The notes under the pieces are model-generated. The model ran no database searches. It saw only the letters and a list, made by a program, of their open reading frames with translations, and was not told the DNA's origin. DNA of 64,000 bases, taken from contig NZ_CP114786.1 of assembly GCF_027359675.1 (NCBI RefSeq), positions 6,630,564 through 6,694,563 on the forward strand, in the 5' to 3' direction. Shown one piece after another: positions 35,049-44,267 of this stretch (the stretch's first letter is position 1; every line of letters starts with the position of its first letter). The position numbers were made by a program, and so were the translations under genes. Source of the DNA: Roseibium sp. Sym1 (GTDB taxonomy: Bacteria > Pseudomonadota > Alphaproteobacteria > Rhizobiales > Stappiaceae).

Positions 35049-36833
35049 TCAGGAGGCCAGCGTTTCCGGATCGAAGGTCTGTATCGCCTCCGCCGACAGA
35101 AGGATGTCGGACTTCAGGCCGGCTGTTTCTCCCAACGTGGTTTCGCAGTAACCGCGCGCCAGCAGCGTGCGTTCTGCCAACCGCTGCGCCTGTTCCCCGG
35201 CGGAGCGCAGGGCGCCCTTGGCCAGAAGCGCGCCGCCAAGCGCCAGTCCGGCCAGCCGCAGGTAGGGTGTTGCACCCGAGAGTGCGTCGGCAACCCGGCC
35301 ATCGGCCTGCGCCGCCAGCATGTAGTCGGTCGCCTCGGCCAAATCCTGAAGGCTTGCCGCGAGCCGCTCCGCCGTCGCGCCGAATTCCGGCCGGTTGGAC
35401 GCGGCAACCTCGTCCGCAATGGCGGTCAGTTCCGCTATGAAACCCTTGACATGTGCGCCGCCGGACAGCGGCAGCTTGCGCGTCACCAGGTCGATCGACT
35501 GGATGCCGTTGGTGCCTTCGTAAATCGGGGCGATGCGGGCATCCCGCAGGTGCTGCGCGGCACCTGTTTCCTCGATAAAACCCATGCCGCCGTGGATCTG
35601 GACACCGAGCGAGGCGACCTCGACACCGAAATCGGTCGACAACGCCTTGGCAATCGGCGTCAGCAGGCTGGCGCGTTCGCTCCAGAAGGTCCTGCCGTCG
35701 GCATCTCCGGCGGCATTCGCCATGTCGATGGCATGGGCACAGGCGTAGCAGATCGCCCGGGCAACCTGGGTCCTCGACTTCATGCCAAGCAGCATGCGTT
35801 TGATGTCCGGATGGCGCGCGATCGGGCTCATGCCGTCCTCGCCCGTATCCCCCGGCGCCCGGCCCTGCTTGCGTTCGATCGCATAGGCTAGAGCGTGCTG
35901 GTAGGCGCGCTCGGCAACCCCCAGCCCCTGGATGCCGACCGCGAGGCGGGCGTTGTTCATCATGGTGAACATGCAGGCGAGGCCCCGGTTCTCCTCACCG
36001 ATCAGCCAGCCTTTCGCGCCGCCTTCGTCGCCATAGACCATGGTGCAGGTCGGCGAACCGTGAATACCCATCTTGTGCTCGACCCCGGCCACCTTGACGT
36101 CGTTGCGTTCGCCGAGCGTGCCGTCGTCATTGACCAGGAATTTCGGCACCAGAAACAGGGAAATGCCCTTGGTGCCGGGAGGCGCGTCCGGCAGGCGCGC
36201 CAGCACCATATGGATGATGTTGTCGGTCAGGTCGTGGTCGCCATAGGTGATGAAGATCTTCTGGCCGAAGATGCGGTAGGTGCCGTCGTCGTTGCGTTCC
36301 GCCTTGGCCTTCAGGGCGTTGAGGTCCGACCCGGCCTGCGGCTCGGTCAGGTTCATGGTGCCCATCCACTCGCCGGAAACCAGTTTTTCCAGGTACCTGG
36401 CCTTCAGGTCCTCGGAAGCATGTTTTTCCATGGCCTCGACGGCGCCGATGGTCAGGGTCGGTCCGATGGCGAAAGCCATGGACCCGGAGTTCCACATCTC
36501 CAGCGCCGCCGCGGACAGCATCTGCGGCAGCCCCTGGCCTCCGGATTCCGGATCGGCGGTCAGTCCGTTCCAGCCGCCCTCGATCCAGGCATGATAGGCC
36601 TCGCGCCAGCCCGGAGGCGTCGACACATTGCCGTTTTCCAACGGCGTGCCATGCCGGTCGGCAACAGCGTTGAGCGGCGCGATCTCCTCGGCCGAGAACC
36701 GGCCGGCCTCGGTGAGAATGGCATCGACAAGATCGTCACTCAATTCCGCATAACGGGCACTTTCCCGAAGATCTCCCAGTCCGCAGACTTGTTTCAGCGT
36801 AAAGGCGATCTCATCGACAGGGGCGCGATACAT
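35049..36833 (-). CDS. acyl-CoA dehydrogenase (long, C-terminal extension type)
   Basis: 594 residues, longer than the 380-400 of classical members. The dehydrogenase core (about 40-440) shows TMNLTEPQAGSDLNALKAKA, GQKIFITYGDHDLTDNIIHM, VQIHGGMGFIEETGAAQHLRD and IAPIYEGTNGIQSIDLV, which bind FAD and the acyl-CoA. The extra C-terminal 130 residues are the helical acyl-CoA-dehydrogenase C domain seen in the 590-600-residue group. It is the first gene of an operon with the hydratase and SDR and has a perfect palindrome 134 bp upstream. Confidence 0.93.
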   Translation of the reverse strand: MYRAPVDEIAFTLKQVCGLGDLRESARYAELSDDLVDAILTEAGRFSAEEIAPLNAVADRHGTPLENGNVSTPPGWREAYHAWIEGGWNGLTADPESGGQGLPQMLSAAALEMWNSGSMAFAIGPTLTIGAVEAMEKHASEDLKARYLEKLVSGEWMGTMNLTEPQAGSDLNALKAKAERNDDGTYRIFGQKIFITYGDHDLTDNIIHMVLARLPDAPPGTKGISLFLVPKFLVNDDGTLGERNDVKVAGVEHKMGIHGSPTCTMVYGDEGGAKGWLIGEENRGLACMFTMMNNARLAVGIQGLGVAERAYQHALAYAIERKQGRAPGDTGEDGMSPIARHPDIKRMLLGMKSRTQVARAICYACAHAIDMANAAGDADGRTFWSERASLLTPIAKALSTDFGVEVASLGVQIHGGMGFIEETGAAQHLRDARIAPIYEGTNGIQSIDLVTRKLPLSGGAHVKGFIAELTAIADEVAASNRPEFGATAERLAASLQDLAEATDYMLAAQADGRVADALSGATPYLRLAGLALGGALLAKGALRSAGEQAQRLAERTLLARGYCETTLGETAGLKSDILLSAEAIQTFDPETLAS

Positions 36834-36966
36834 TCAGGTCCTCCCAAACCGGCCGGGGCGGGTTCGCACCGACGCATGACTGTTTTTTGGCTGTTCCGAG
36901 CTTGACGGATGCGAGGCTTCTCCGCAAAAGGCGCTATCGGCAGCGATTTGAGTGGACAATAGACCA

Positions 36967-36984
36967 GTTGACGTTAACGTCAAC
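36967..36984. promoter_or_regulatory. perfect 18-bp palindrome, candidate operator
   Basis: GTTGACGTTAACGTCAAC reads the same on both strands. It lies in the divergent gap between the acyl-CoA dehydrogenase operon and tsaC. It resembles the ACGT-core operators I recall for MerR-family regulators of acyl-CoA or branched-chain amino-acid breakdown (LiuR type). No MerR gene is in the window. Confidence 0.6.
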
Positions 36985-37053
36985 CCGTATCGCAGCGGCA
37001 GGTCATCGTCTTTTTGGTCAATTCGCAGGAACCCAACGGGCGAGACACGCGAC

Positions 37054-38049
37054 ATGCAGCGCTGGACACTCGACATCCACAGCCCCGGCTGGCAGACCGC
37101 TCCTGAAGCGGATGACGTCTGCAAGGCACTTCTGGCCGGCGACCTTGTCGCGGTGCCGACCGAGACGGTCTACGGTCTTGCCGCCGACGCCACCAACGGC
37201 GCCGCCTGCGCGAAAATATTCGAGGCCAAGGGCCGACCCCAGTTCAATCCCCTGATCTCCCATGTGGCCTCCCTCGACGCTGCCCTGGATCACGGCATCT
37301 TCAACAAGCAGGCTCTTGCGCTTGCCGAGGCCTTCTGGCCGGGTCCGCTGACCCTGGTCGTTCCGAAACGCGAGACCTCGCAGATCTCAGACCTGGCAAC
37401 CGCGGGTCTGGACACGGTTGCCCTGCGTGTGCCCGACGGACCGGTGATGCGCTTTCTGTCGGAAAAAACCGGACGTCCGCTGGCAGCGCCCAGCGCCAAC
37501 AGGTCCGGCAGGATCAGCCCGACCCGGGCCGAAGACGTGGTTGCCGATCTTGAAGACGCCCTGAGCTTCGTGATCGACGCCGGACCTTGCGCGGTTGGCA
37601 TCGAGTCGACGATTGTCGGCCTGGCCGACGGCACACCACGGCTGCTTCGACCCGGTGGCATTGCCCGGGAAGACGTCGAGACCGTTCTGGGAATGGCCCT
37701 TGCGGGCGCCAGCCCGGCCATGCGGCCGGACGCACCGGCAGCGCCCGGCATGCTGTCGTCGCACTATGCTCCCGACGCCCGCATGATCCTCAACGCACGG
37801 GAAGCCGCACCCGAGGACGCCCTGCTCTCCTTTGGCCCCGACCCCTTGCCGGGGGCAACTCAAGCGCACGCGGAATTCAATCTGAGCCCCAGCGGTGACC
37901 CTCGTGAAGCCGCCGCCAACCTGTTCCGCGCCATGAGAATTCTCGATTCCAGCGGCGCGAAGACGATCCGGGTTCAATTTATCCCCAACTTTGGCCTCGG
38001 CGAAGCCATCAACGACCGGTTGCGCCGCGCCGCGGCCCCGCGTGACTAA
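37054..38049 (+). CDS. tsaC: L-threonylcarbamoyladenylate synthase (Sua5 type)
   Basis: 331 residues from ATG 37054. The YrdC domain (about residues 20-205) has VPTETVYGLAADATN, a KGRPQFNPLISHV block and AAPSANRSGRISPT, which bind ATP, threonine and bicarbonate to make threonylcarbamoyl-AMP for t6A37 of ANN-decoding tRNAs. The C-terminal part (about 235-330, after PAAPGMLSSHYAPDA) is the Sua5 domain, so this is the long Sua5-type form. A longer frame from 36952 would run through the palindrome region and is rejected. Confidence 0.93.
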   Translation: MQRWTLDIHSPGWQTAPEADDVCKALLAGDLVAVPTETVYGLAADATNGAACAKIFEAKGRPQFNPLISHVASLDAALDHGIFNKQALALAEAFWPGPLTLVVPKRETSQISDLATAGLDTVALRVPDGPVMRFLSEKTGRPLAAPSANRSGRISPTRAEDVVADLEDALSFVIDAGPCAVGIESTIVGLADGTPRLLRPGGIAREDVETVLGMALAGASPAMRPDAPAAPGMLSSHYAPDARMILNAREAAPEDALLSFGPDPLPGATQAHAEFNLSPSGDPREAAANLFRAMRILDSSGAKTIRVQFIPNFGLGEAINDRLRRAAAPRD

Positions 38050-38379
38050 AGATACGCGCCCGGTAGAAACCAGATGCCTGCGGCGGATTGGCCCGCTCCT
38101 TCTGGCACATTCTTCATCACGGATTCAAAAAGCCTGAAATATCAGCAGTTCGTGCGGCAATCCTGATTCAGAAGTTGAACCGCGATCACCTGAAGTTAAT
38201 CAGCACAAGCTCCAAGCTTCCGTTTTAACGGACAACTACTGCAAGCTCGAGCAACCTGATTTAGGTTAAGCAATTCATACAATAGAAGCCTACAAATCTG
38301 CACCTGCCTCAAACTTATCAACACCATAACCCAAATGGATTACGGTAAAAAGCTCGCATTCCCTTACTGGAATCACGTA
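38050..38379. other. A/T-richer intergenic stretch
   Basis: 330 bp with no credible gene. Between 38200 and 38380 the composition is clearly lower in GC than the surroundings. A short hairpin AACCT-GATTT-AGGTT is at 38253-38267. It may contain the promoter of the candidate small RNA that ends at 38479. Confidence 0.35.
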
Positions 38380-38479
38380 GTTTAAGAATCAGATTTGAGA
38401 TGCAGCGGACCTCCCCTCGGGCATTGCGGTGCTCGCACCTCTGAAAGGGCCGGCTTACACATAGCCGGCCTATTTTTTT
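38380..38479 (+). ncRNA. candidate small RNA
   Basis: A transcript-like stretch with no open frame: CU-rich segment GACCTCCCCTCGGG, a small hairpin GGTG-CTCG-CACC (38428-38439), then a textbook Rho-independent terminator (38448-38479). CU-rich single strands followed by a terminator are common in Hfq-linked alphaproteobacterial small RNAs. The 5' end is a guess; no promoter could be fixed. It is 400 bp from any upstream stop codon, so the terminator is unlikely to belong to tsaC. Confidence 0.45.
38448..38479 (+). terminator. Rho-independent terminator
   Basis: Perfect 8-bp stem GGCCGGCT / AGCCGGCC with a 7-base loop followed by TA and seven T residues. It ends the candidate small RNA. Confidence 0.85.
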
Positions 38480-38874
38480 GCGATACGGTCAAAAAAAAAG
38501 CGGAACGCCCCTTCCCCCTCCCCAAGGTCCAATTCCGATAGTCCATCGACACTTGCGGCAGAACTCTATGGCTACCGGGCCTGAAACATTTCTGCTTCCT
38601 GCACCTGTCTTCGTCCGAAACATCCAACGGTGGCCGGCGGCGAGCGGTTCGCCATCGTGACGCGCGGAACTGGCGGCGGTGAAGCCCGCGACACTCCGGA
38701 CAACACTGTTCCACTTTCATGGAACCGGTGTTTTCGCCGTTTCTGAACAAGCCTGCGGCTCAAACCAGGTCTTCGCGAAACGCATTTACTTTCCGACAAT
38801 TGACAGTCTCCATTGCAAGCGATCTGATAACCGGCAAAGACAACCTGAACAATCGACCTTCCGGAAACGCCTCC
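38480..38874. other. intergenic stretch upstream of the amidohydrolase gene
   Basis: About 395 bp after the terminator. It holds a run of nine A residues at 38491-38499 and pyrimidine-rich sequence after it. An in-frame ATG at 38719 could extend the next gene by 52 residues; otherwise nothing recognisable. Confidence 0.3.
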
Positions 38875-39804
38875 TTGTCCACATTGATCCTGCACCATCC
38901 GTCTTATCTCGACCACCTGACACCGGTGGGACATCCCGAACGTCCGGACCGGATCCGGGCCATCGACCGGATTCTGGAACACGAGAAATTCCAGTCCGTG
39001 GAGCGGGATATGGCACCGATGGGCGCCGTGGAGGACATCGCGCGCGCGCATCCGATGAGCTATGTCGATCAGATACACCGGCTTGCTCCGGAGGAAGGCA
39101 CGGCGCGGGTCGACGCGGACACCACCATGTCTCCCGGCACCTGGGAAGCCGCGTTGCGCGGTGTCGGCGGTGCCTGCCGGGCCGTCGACGAGGTTCTGAC
39201 GAACAGGGTCAGCAATGCCTTTTCCGCGTCCAGGCCTCCCGGACACCACGCGGAAAAGACCCGGGCGATGGGCTTCTGCTTTTTCAACAACGCCGCTGTG
39301 GCCGCACGTTACGCTCAAGCCAAATATGGGCTCGACAGGGTTGCGATCGTCGATTTCGACGTTCATCACGGCAACGGCACGCAGGACATCTTCTGGGACG
39401 ACGCCTCGATGATGTACTGTTCCACGCACCAGATGCCGCTCTATCCGGGCTCGGGCGCCGCTTCCGAAACCGGTGAAGCCAACACGATTGTCAATGTTCC
39501 GCTGCCGCCGGGCGAGGACGGCACCGGCTTCAAGGAAGCCTTCGAGGTGGTGATCCTGCCGCGCCTCGAGCACTTCGCGCCGGAACTGGTCATCATTTCA
39601 GCGGGCTTTGATGCGCATGCACGCGACCCTCTCGGCGGGCTCAACCTGGTGGAAGCGGATTTCGCCTGGGCGACGCGGGCGCTGATGGATGTTGCCGACA
39701 AGCATGGCGACGGGCACCTGATTTCCGTTCTTGAAGGTGGATACGATCTGGAAGGTCTGGCCCGCTCGACCGCCGCGCACGTGATGACACTGATGACCGG
39801 CTGA
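38875..39804 (+). CDS. histone deacetylase-like amidohydrolase (acetylpolyamine/acetoin-utilisation type)
   Basis: 309 residues if started at TTG 38875, which gives the usual opening [13 protein letters not shown]...[11 protein letters not shown] 38719 would add 52 Asn/Ser/Thr-rich residues without homologous look. Catalytic features are complete: [20 protein letters not shown] with the His pair, [11 protein letters not shown] providing Asp and His zinc ligands, GFDAH for the second Asp, and a late GGYDLEGLA. Bacterial members deacetylate polyamines or small amides rather than histones. It precedes xseB, as in many Rhizobiales. Confidence 0.9.
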   Translation: MSTLILHHPSYLDHLTPVGHPERPDRIRAIDRILEHEKFQSVERDMAPMGAVEDIARAHPMSYVDQIHRLAPEEGTARVDADTTMSPGTWEAALRGVGGACRAVDEVLTNRVSNAFSASRPPGHHAEKTRAMGFCFFNNAAVAARYAQAKYGLDRVAIVDFDVHHGNGTQDIFWDDASMMYCSTHQMPLYPGSGAASETGEANTIVNVPLPPGEDGTGFKEAFEVVILPRLEHFAPELVIISAGFDAHARDPLGGLNLVEADFAWATRALMDVADKHGDGHLISVLEGGYDLEGLARSTAAHVMTLMTG

Positions 39805-39968
39805 GCTCCGGCAGATGCGTCCCAGGACGATCCTTGGCTCCGTCACGGCGCTCCTGCGTCAAAACCACGGGGATGACCTGCCCGAATTTCATTCGGTCCC
39901 TTGACCTTCGCCGCCCGGACCGCAAGTTTGCCTCGAGACTGACGAAACGCCGAAACACTGGATCGCCC

Positions 39969-40217
39969 ATGACCGACGCAGCGAACGACATTTCCGGCCT
40001 CTCCTTTGAGGACGCCCTCAAGCAGCTTGAGACCATTGTGCGCGAGCTGGAGCAGGGCAACGTCCCGTTGGAGCGCAGTATCGACATGTATGAGCGCGGG
40101 GACGCGCTGCGCAAACATTGCGATACGCTTTTGAAATCCGCCGAAGCCAAGGTGGAGAAGATCCAGCTCGGACAGAATGGCGAAGCCGGCGGCACCGAAG
40201 CCCTCGACCCCCAGTAG
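39969..40217 (+). CDS. xseB: exodeoxyribonuclease VII small subunit
   Basis: 82 residues from ATG 39969, the normal size. The whole signature is present: [21 protein letters not shown], then [20 protein letters not shown] (about residues 11-50), a helical hairpin that packs on XseA to form exonuclease VII, which degrades single-stranded DNA to oligonucleotides. The large subunit is not in the window. The upstream in-frame extension to 39834 is Arg-rich and unlikely. Confidence 0.95.
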   Translation: MTDAANDISGLSFEDALKQLETIVRELEQGNVPLERSIDMYERGDALRKHCDTLLKSAEAKVEKIQLGQNGEAGGTEALDPQ

Positions 40218-40535
40218 ACTGATTTCCGGCGGACTGTACCGCCCCTTTCCTGCGATTGCCCGCCAGACCGGCACAGCCGCCACGCGGGTCCCGTCCGGCC
40301 GGCCCGGCTCAGGTTCAGACATGTCCGCGGCACGCAGGCCGGACGCGGTCCGGCAACAAGAGAACGGCCGGCCGCACTGTCCGCAGCCCTGCGTGCGCCG
40401 GTTGAATTGCGCCGGTCTTCCTACTTCCAAAAGAGGCCGACAAGCTAAACTTTATTGCATGCATTGCCATGAAGGCGCCAAATTGCTAATTGTATAGAAA
40501 ATAAACAGAGGCTTTTATGTAATAGTTAGTAGATC
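40218..40535. other. intergenic stretch between xseB and the LuxR-type gene
   Basis: 318 bp. The first 200 are GC-rich with no convincing gene, the last 90 (40440-40530) are A/T-rich with no Shine-Dalgarno-like site before the next ATG. Probably holds the promoter of the LuxR-type gene. Confidence 0.3.
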
Positions 40536-41750
40536 ATGCAAGACTGGCCAGCACTCAACGAAACAGATCGCATAAATCTACTTATGCGAGTTCTTGAGTG
40601 CTCGACACAATCCGACGGATGGCCTCAAGTCCTCGATTTCATCGATGAAACACTCGGGTGCACATCCTTCCTGTCGGAATTCGACGAAAACGGCACGCCC
40701 CAGCCCCGGTTCGGCGGCACGCCCCCGGCCGAGACACTTGGGCAGGTCCTGCAGCGGATTGAAACCGAAGGCGGACGCACCGCACTCCAGTTTCTGCTGT
40801 CCGAAGCAGCGCTGTTTTATCCCTATTGCAAAACAACACTCGCCCGTAACGCGCCGGCCAGCGACCCGTCGAAGGACCATGCGCCAGATACAGTCGCGTC
40901 GCAGACCCCATCGCAGATGGAGGCTGCCGACGGATCCAGTGCCGAAGACAAGCTGCACATGGCGCCCGGGCTGGTTTCGCCGATCTGGCGCAGCGGACGA
41001 TCCACCATCCTGTTCAGCTGTTTCTTTTCCTCGCATGATCTGGACGCTATCGACACCGACACTGCCAGCGAGACGTTTCGCACGATCGTCAAGATGCTCG
41101 AACCGGGACTGAACATCCACTTCGAGATGGAAAAGAAGCGCCTGGACAACGAACACCAGCGCCTGCTCCTGTCGTCCGCTGAAGGTCCGGCACTGCTCGT
41201 CAACGCAGATCGGGACATTCTTGCCTGGACACCATCCGCGCTGGAAGCCCTGGCTCGAGCGGACATCGCGTCCCAGGCGCGGCAAACACTCCTTGTTAAA
41301 AACAAGCAGCTGGACGCCGCGCTGCTGGAGCTGGCAGTCGCAACACGCCAGCATCCCGACAGGCAGTCCGGCATTGCCGGACCGCCCCCACAACGCTCCG
41401 TCTTCATCGCGGATCCGGAAGGCTTCCTGAAGCGGGTGACCATCAGCACCGTAATTCCGGCGCACCCGGCTCATAACCAGTCAGCAATGTTCGTTGTCAG
41501 GCTGGTGGAGACGCGGGAATTGTCCGGCGAAATCGAGAAATGCCTGCAGGACCATTTCGATCTCTCGCAGTCCGAGGCCCATCTGGCCCGGCATCTGACC
41601 GTGACCGGCTCGATGAACGCCACGGCCGATGACCTTGCCATCACCCGGAACACGGCAAAGACCCACCTGCGGCGCATCTATGAAAAGACCGGGGTGAACA
41701 CACAACTCCAGCTGGCAATGCTCGTCCACAGGCTTGCGCAACTGTTCTGA
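40536..41750 (+). CDS. LuxR-type HTH regulator with PAS-like sensor region
   Basis: 404 residues. The C-terminal 60 form the LuxR/GerE helix-turn-helix: HFDLSQSEAHLARHLTVTGS, then NATADDLAITRNTAKTHLRR and IYEKTGVNTQLQLAMLVHRL. The first 340 residues have no receiver Asp pattern and no acyl-homoserine-lactone-binding motif; the middle (about 205-330) resembles a degenerate PAS domain (ALLVNADRDILAWTPSALEAL). Such solo LuxR proteins are frequent in marine and plant-associated alphaproteobacteria. It interrupts the usual xseB-dxs neighbourhood. Target unknown. Confidence 0.82.
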   Translation: MQDWPALNETDRINLLMRVLECSTQSDGWPQVLDFIDETLGCTSFLSEFDENGTPQPRFGGTPPAETLGQVLQRIETEGGRTALQFLLSEAALFYPYCKTTLARNAPASDPSKDHAPDTVASQTPSQMEAADGSSAEDKLHMAPGLVSPIWRSGRSTILFSCFFSSHDLDAIDTDTASETFRTIVKMLEPGLNIHFEMEKKRLDNEHQRLLLSSAEGPALLVNADRDILAWTPSALEALARADIASQARQTLLVKNKQLDAALLELAVATRQHPDRQSGIAGPPPQRSVFIADPEGFLKRVTISTVIPAHPAHNQSAMFVVRLVETRELSGEIEKCLQDHFDLSQSEAHLARHLTVTGSMNATADDLAITRNTAKTHLRRIYEKTGVNTQLQLAMLVHRLAQLF

Positions 41751-42140
41751 CATTTATCAGCGCGCCCTTTTCAAAGCTCCAAAAGGCTCGCAAGACAGGT
41801 TGTTTGCATCCGGCGCGGCTGCCTCACCGTGAACGAAAAATGGGGCCGCGAATTGCGACCCCAAGTTGATCACTGTGCACGTGGCCCCATCGACCACCCC
41901 TTTCCCTTAGGATAGATCCGCCCCCAAATCATCACCCAAAAGGGTGACTGAGAGCATTTTCATGGAAAGTTGCACATATTTTGCGATTCCAACTTTTAAT
42001 TTAGTCGGACAAATTCAACGAAGGCTCGTACTCCTGACAATGACGGCCAATTTGGCACATTCCACTCGGCGAATTTGCGCCCTATATCCGGTTGGTGTAT
42101 GCCTGCCCGCCTGTTTTCCAATCGTGGAGCGATCTCCAGC
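41751..42140. other. intergenic stretch upstream of dxs
   Basis: 390 bp with two hairpins: GGGGCCGC-GAATT-GCGACCCC (41848-41868, one mismatch, A-rich on the left so it would end transcripts on the minus strand) and a perfect TCACCC-AAAA-GGGTGA (41932-41947). It is A/T-rich at 41960-42030. No gene. The second hairpin is followed by CTGAGAG, which looks like part of a THI-box but the rest is missing. Confidence 0.4.
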
Positions 42141-44060
42141 GTGACTTCCAAGCCTGAAACGCCTCTTCTCGACAAGGTCCATTCACCTGCGGACCTGCGT
42201 CGGCTTGAAGAATCCGACCTGCAACAGCTTGCTGAAGAATTGCGCTCGGAAACCATCGACGCCGTGTCGATCACGGGTGGCCACCTGGGAGCCGGGCTCG
42301 GCGTCGTCGAACTGACCGTCGCAATGCATTACGTGTTCAACACGCCCGAGGACAAGATCATCTGGGATGTCGGGCATCAATGCTACCCGCACAAGATCCT
42401 GACCGAGCGCCGCGACCGGATCCGCACCCTGCGCCAGGGAAACGGCTTGTCCGGCTTCACAAAACGGGCGGAAAGCGCGTATGACCCCTTTGGCGCGGCC
42501 CATTCGTCCACGTCGATTTCCGCCGGCCTCGGCATGGCCGCGGCGCGGGATCTGAAGGGCGGCGACAACAATGTCATCGCTGTTATCGGTGACGGCGCCA
42601 TGTCCGCCGGCATGGCCTACGAAGCCATGAACAACGCCGGCCATCTCGGCTCCCGGCTGATCGTCATTCTCAATGACAACGACATGTCGATCGCCCCGCC
42701 TGTCGGCGCCATGTCGGCCTACCTGGCCAAACTCGTTTCCGGCCCGACCTACCAGACGCTGCGTGACGCGGCGAAGAACCTTGCCAAGAACCTGCCCAAG
42801 CAGATGTTCGAAAAGGCCGCCCGCGCCGAGGAATATGCGCGCGGTTTCTGGACCGGCGGCACGCTGTTCGAAGAGCTCGGGTTCTACTATGTGGGCCCGG
42901 TGGACGGGCACAACCTGGAGCACCTCCTACCCATCCTCAAGAATGTGCGGGACACCCATCACGGTCCGGTCCTCATTCATGCCGTGACCCAGAAGGGCAA
43001 GGGCTACGGTCCGGCGGAAGGTGCGAAGGACAAGTATCACGGCGTCGCCAAATTCGACGTTGTCACCGGCAAACAGTCGAAGCCGAAGGCGAATGCGCCC
43101 AGCTATACCAACGTGTTCGCGACCTCACTCATCAAGGAAGCGGAGACCGACGACAAGGTGGTCGCGATCACGGCGGCCATGCCGGACGGCACCGGGCTCG
43201 ACCTGTTCGGCGAAGCCTATCCGGAGCGCACATTTGATGTAGGCATTGCCGAACAGCACGCCGTGACCTTCGCCGCGGGACTTGCCACGGAAGGCTACAA
43301 GCCCTTCGCGGCGATCTATTCCACGTTCCTGCAGCGCGCCTACGACCAGGTGATCCATGACGTCGCGATCCAGGGGCTGCCTGTCCGCTTCCCGATCGAC
43401 CGGGCCGGTCTCGTCGGTGCTGACGGTCCGACCCATGCGGGCGCCTTCGACACCGCCTTTCTCACCTGCCTGCCAGGTTTCGTGGTCATGGCTGCGGCCG
43501 ACGAGGTCGAGCTGCGCCACATGGTGGCCACGGCGGTCGCCTATGACGAGGGGCCGATCTCCTTCCGCTATCCGCGCGGCGAAGGCGTCGGCCTCGACCT
43601 GCCGGAACGCGGCAGCGTGCTGGAAATCGGCAAGGGCCTGATCCGCCGCGAGGGCACCAAGGTGGCGCTGCTCAGTTTCGGCGGACGCATGAGCGAATGC
43701 CTGAAGGCTGCAGAGGAGCTGGATGCGGCGGGCCTGTCGACGACCGTTGCCGATGCCCGTTTCGCGAAACCGCTCGACATGGACATGATCCGGCGGCTTG
43801 CCCGCGAACACGAGGTACTGGTAACGATCGAGGAAGGGTCCGCGGGCGGTTTCGGCAGCCATGTGCTGACGCGTCTGGCGGAAGAAGGCCTGCTCGACAA
43901 CGGCCTGAAAGTGCGCACGCTCGCCCTGCCGGATGCATATCTCGACCAGGACAAGCCGGATGCCATGTACGCCAGGGCCGGTCTCAATTGCGACGGCATC
44001 CTGAAGACCGTGTTCACCGCGCTCGGCACGGCAACGCTGAGCGCGCCGCGGCGCGCCTGA
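42141..44060 (+). CDS. dxs: 1-deoxy-D-xylulose-5-phosphate synthase
   Basis: 639 residues from GTG 42141, which gives the family start [15 protein letters not shown] 42099 or 42075 would add unusual residues. It joins pyruvate and glyceraldehyde 3-phosphate with thiamine diphosphate, the first step of the MEP isoprenoid pathway. Visible motifs are [30 protein letters not shown], the TPP motif [16 protein letters not shown]...NDNDMS, and [18 protein letters not shown] with the catalytic Glu. The C-terminal transketolase-C part ends with [13 protein letters not shown]. Length is normal. Confidence 0.97.
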   Translation: MTSKPETPLLDKVHSPADLRRLEESDLQQLAEELRSETIDAVSITGGHLGAGLGVVELTVAMHYVFNTPEDKIIWDVGHQCYPHKILTERRDRIRTLRQGNGLSGFTKRAESAYDPFGAAHSSTSISAGLGMAAARDLKGGDNNVIAVIGDGAMSAGMAYEAMNNAGHLGSRLIVILNDNDMSIAPPVGAMSAYLAKLVSGPTYQTLRDAAKNLAKNLPKQMFEKAARAEEYARGFWTGGTLFEELGFYYVGPVDGHNLEHLLPILKNVRDTHHGPVLIHAVTQKGKGYGPAEGAKDKYHGVAKFDVVTGKQSKPKANAPSYTNVFATSLIKEAETDDKVVAITAAMPDGTGLDLFGEAYPERTFDVGIAEQHAVTFAAGLATEGYKPFAAIYSTFLQRAYDQVIHDVAIQGLPVRFPIDRAGLVGADGPTHAGAFDTAFLTCLPGFVVMAAADEVELRHMVATAVAYDEGPISFRYPRGEGVGLDLPERGSVLEIGKGLIRREGTKVALLSFGGRMSECLKAAEELDAAGLSTTVADARFAKPLDMDMIRRLAREHEVLVTIEEGSAGGFGSHVLTRLAEEGLLDNGLKVRTLALPDAYLDQDKPDAMYARAGLNCDGILKTVFTALGTATLSAPRRA

Positions 44061-44086
44061 GCGTGTTTCGCCACTTCCGCGACAAA

Positions 44087-44113
44087 CGCTCCCCGCACCT
44101 GGCTTGGGGAGCG
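44087..44113 (+). terminator. possible terminator hairpin after dxs
   Basis: 8-bp perfect stem CGCTCCCC / GGGGAGCG with an 11-base loop, starting 27 bp after the dxs stop. The downstream sequence is not U-rich (GGTTCGATTG), so efficiency is doubtful. Confidence 0.4.
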
Positions 44114-44267
44114 GGTTCGATTGATCATTGACACGGGCATAAAGACCTGAAAAGGCTGGATTTCAGCGACATTTGCGTCGGCAGCTGCCGGCGCGTTCGA
44201 ATACGTGCCCGCGCAGGATGTCGGCAGGTCACTTCAGGCTTGCCGCGCACCTAATCAGGATGCCGCC

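Noticed and set aside
38221..38270. tmRNA-like tag sequence (ACGGACAACTACTGC...)
   Set aside because: No tRNA-like acceptor domain or pseudoknots nearby, and the translation does not end in an Ala-Ala type tag.
40177..40497. 106-residue frame after xseB
   Set aside because: Overlaps the end of xseB in another frame, is Arg/Pro/Gly-rich without motifs, and lacks a ribosome site.
41932..41975. THI-box (TPP riboswitch) before dxs
   Set aside because: CTGAGAG follows a hairpin and Dxs uses thiamine diphosphate, but the ACCTGAT...GCCAGCG half of the aptamer is missing.
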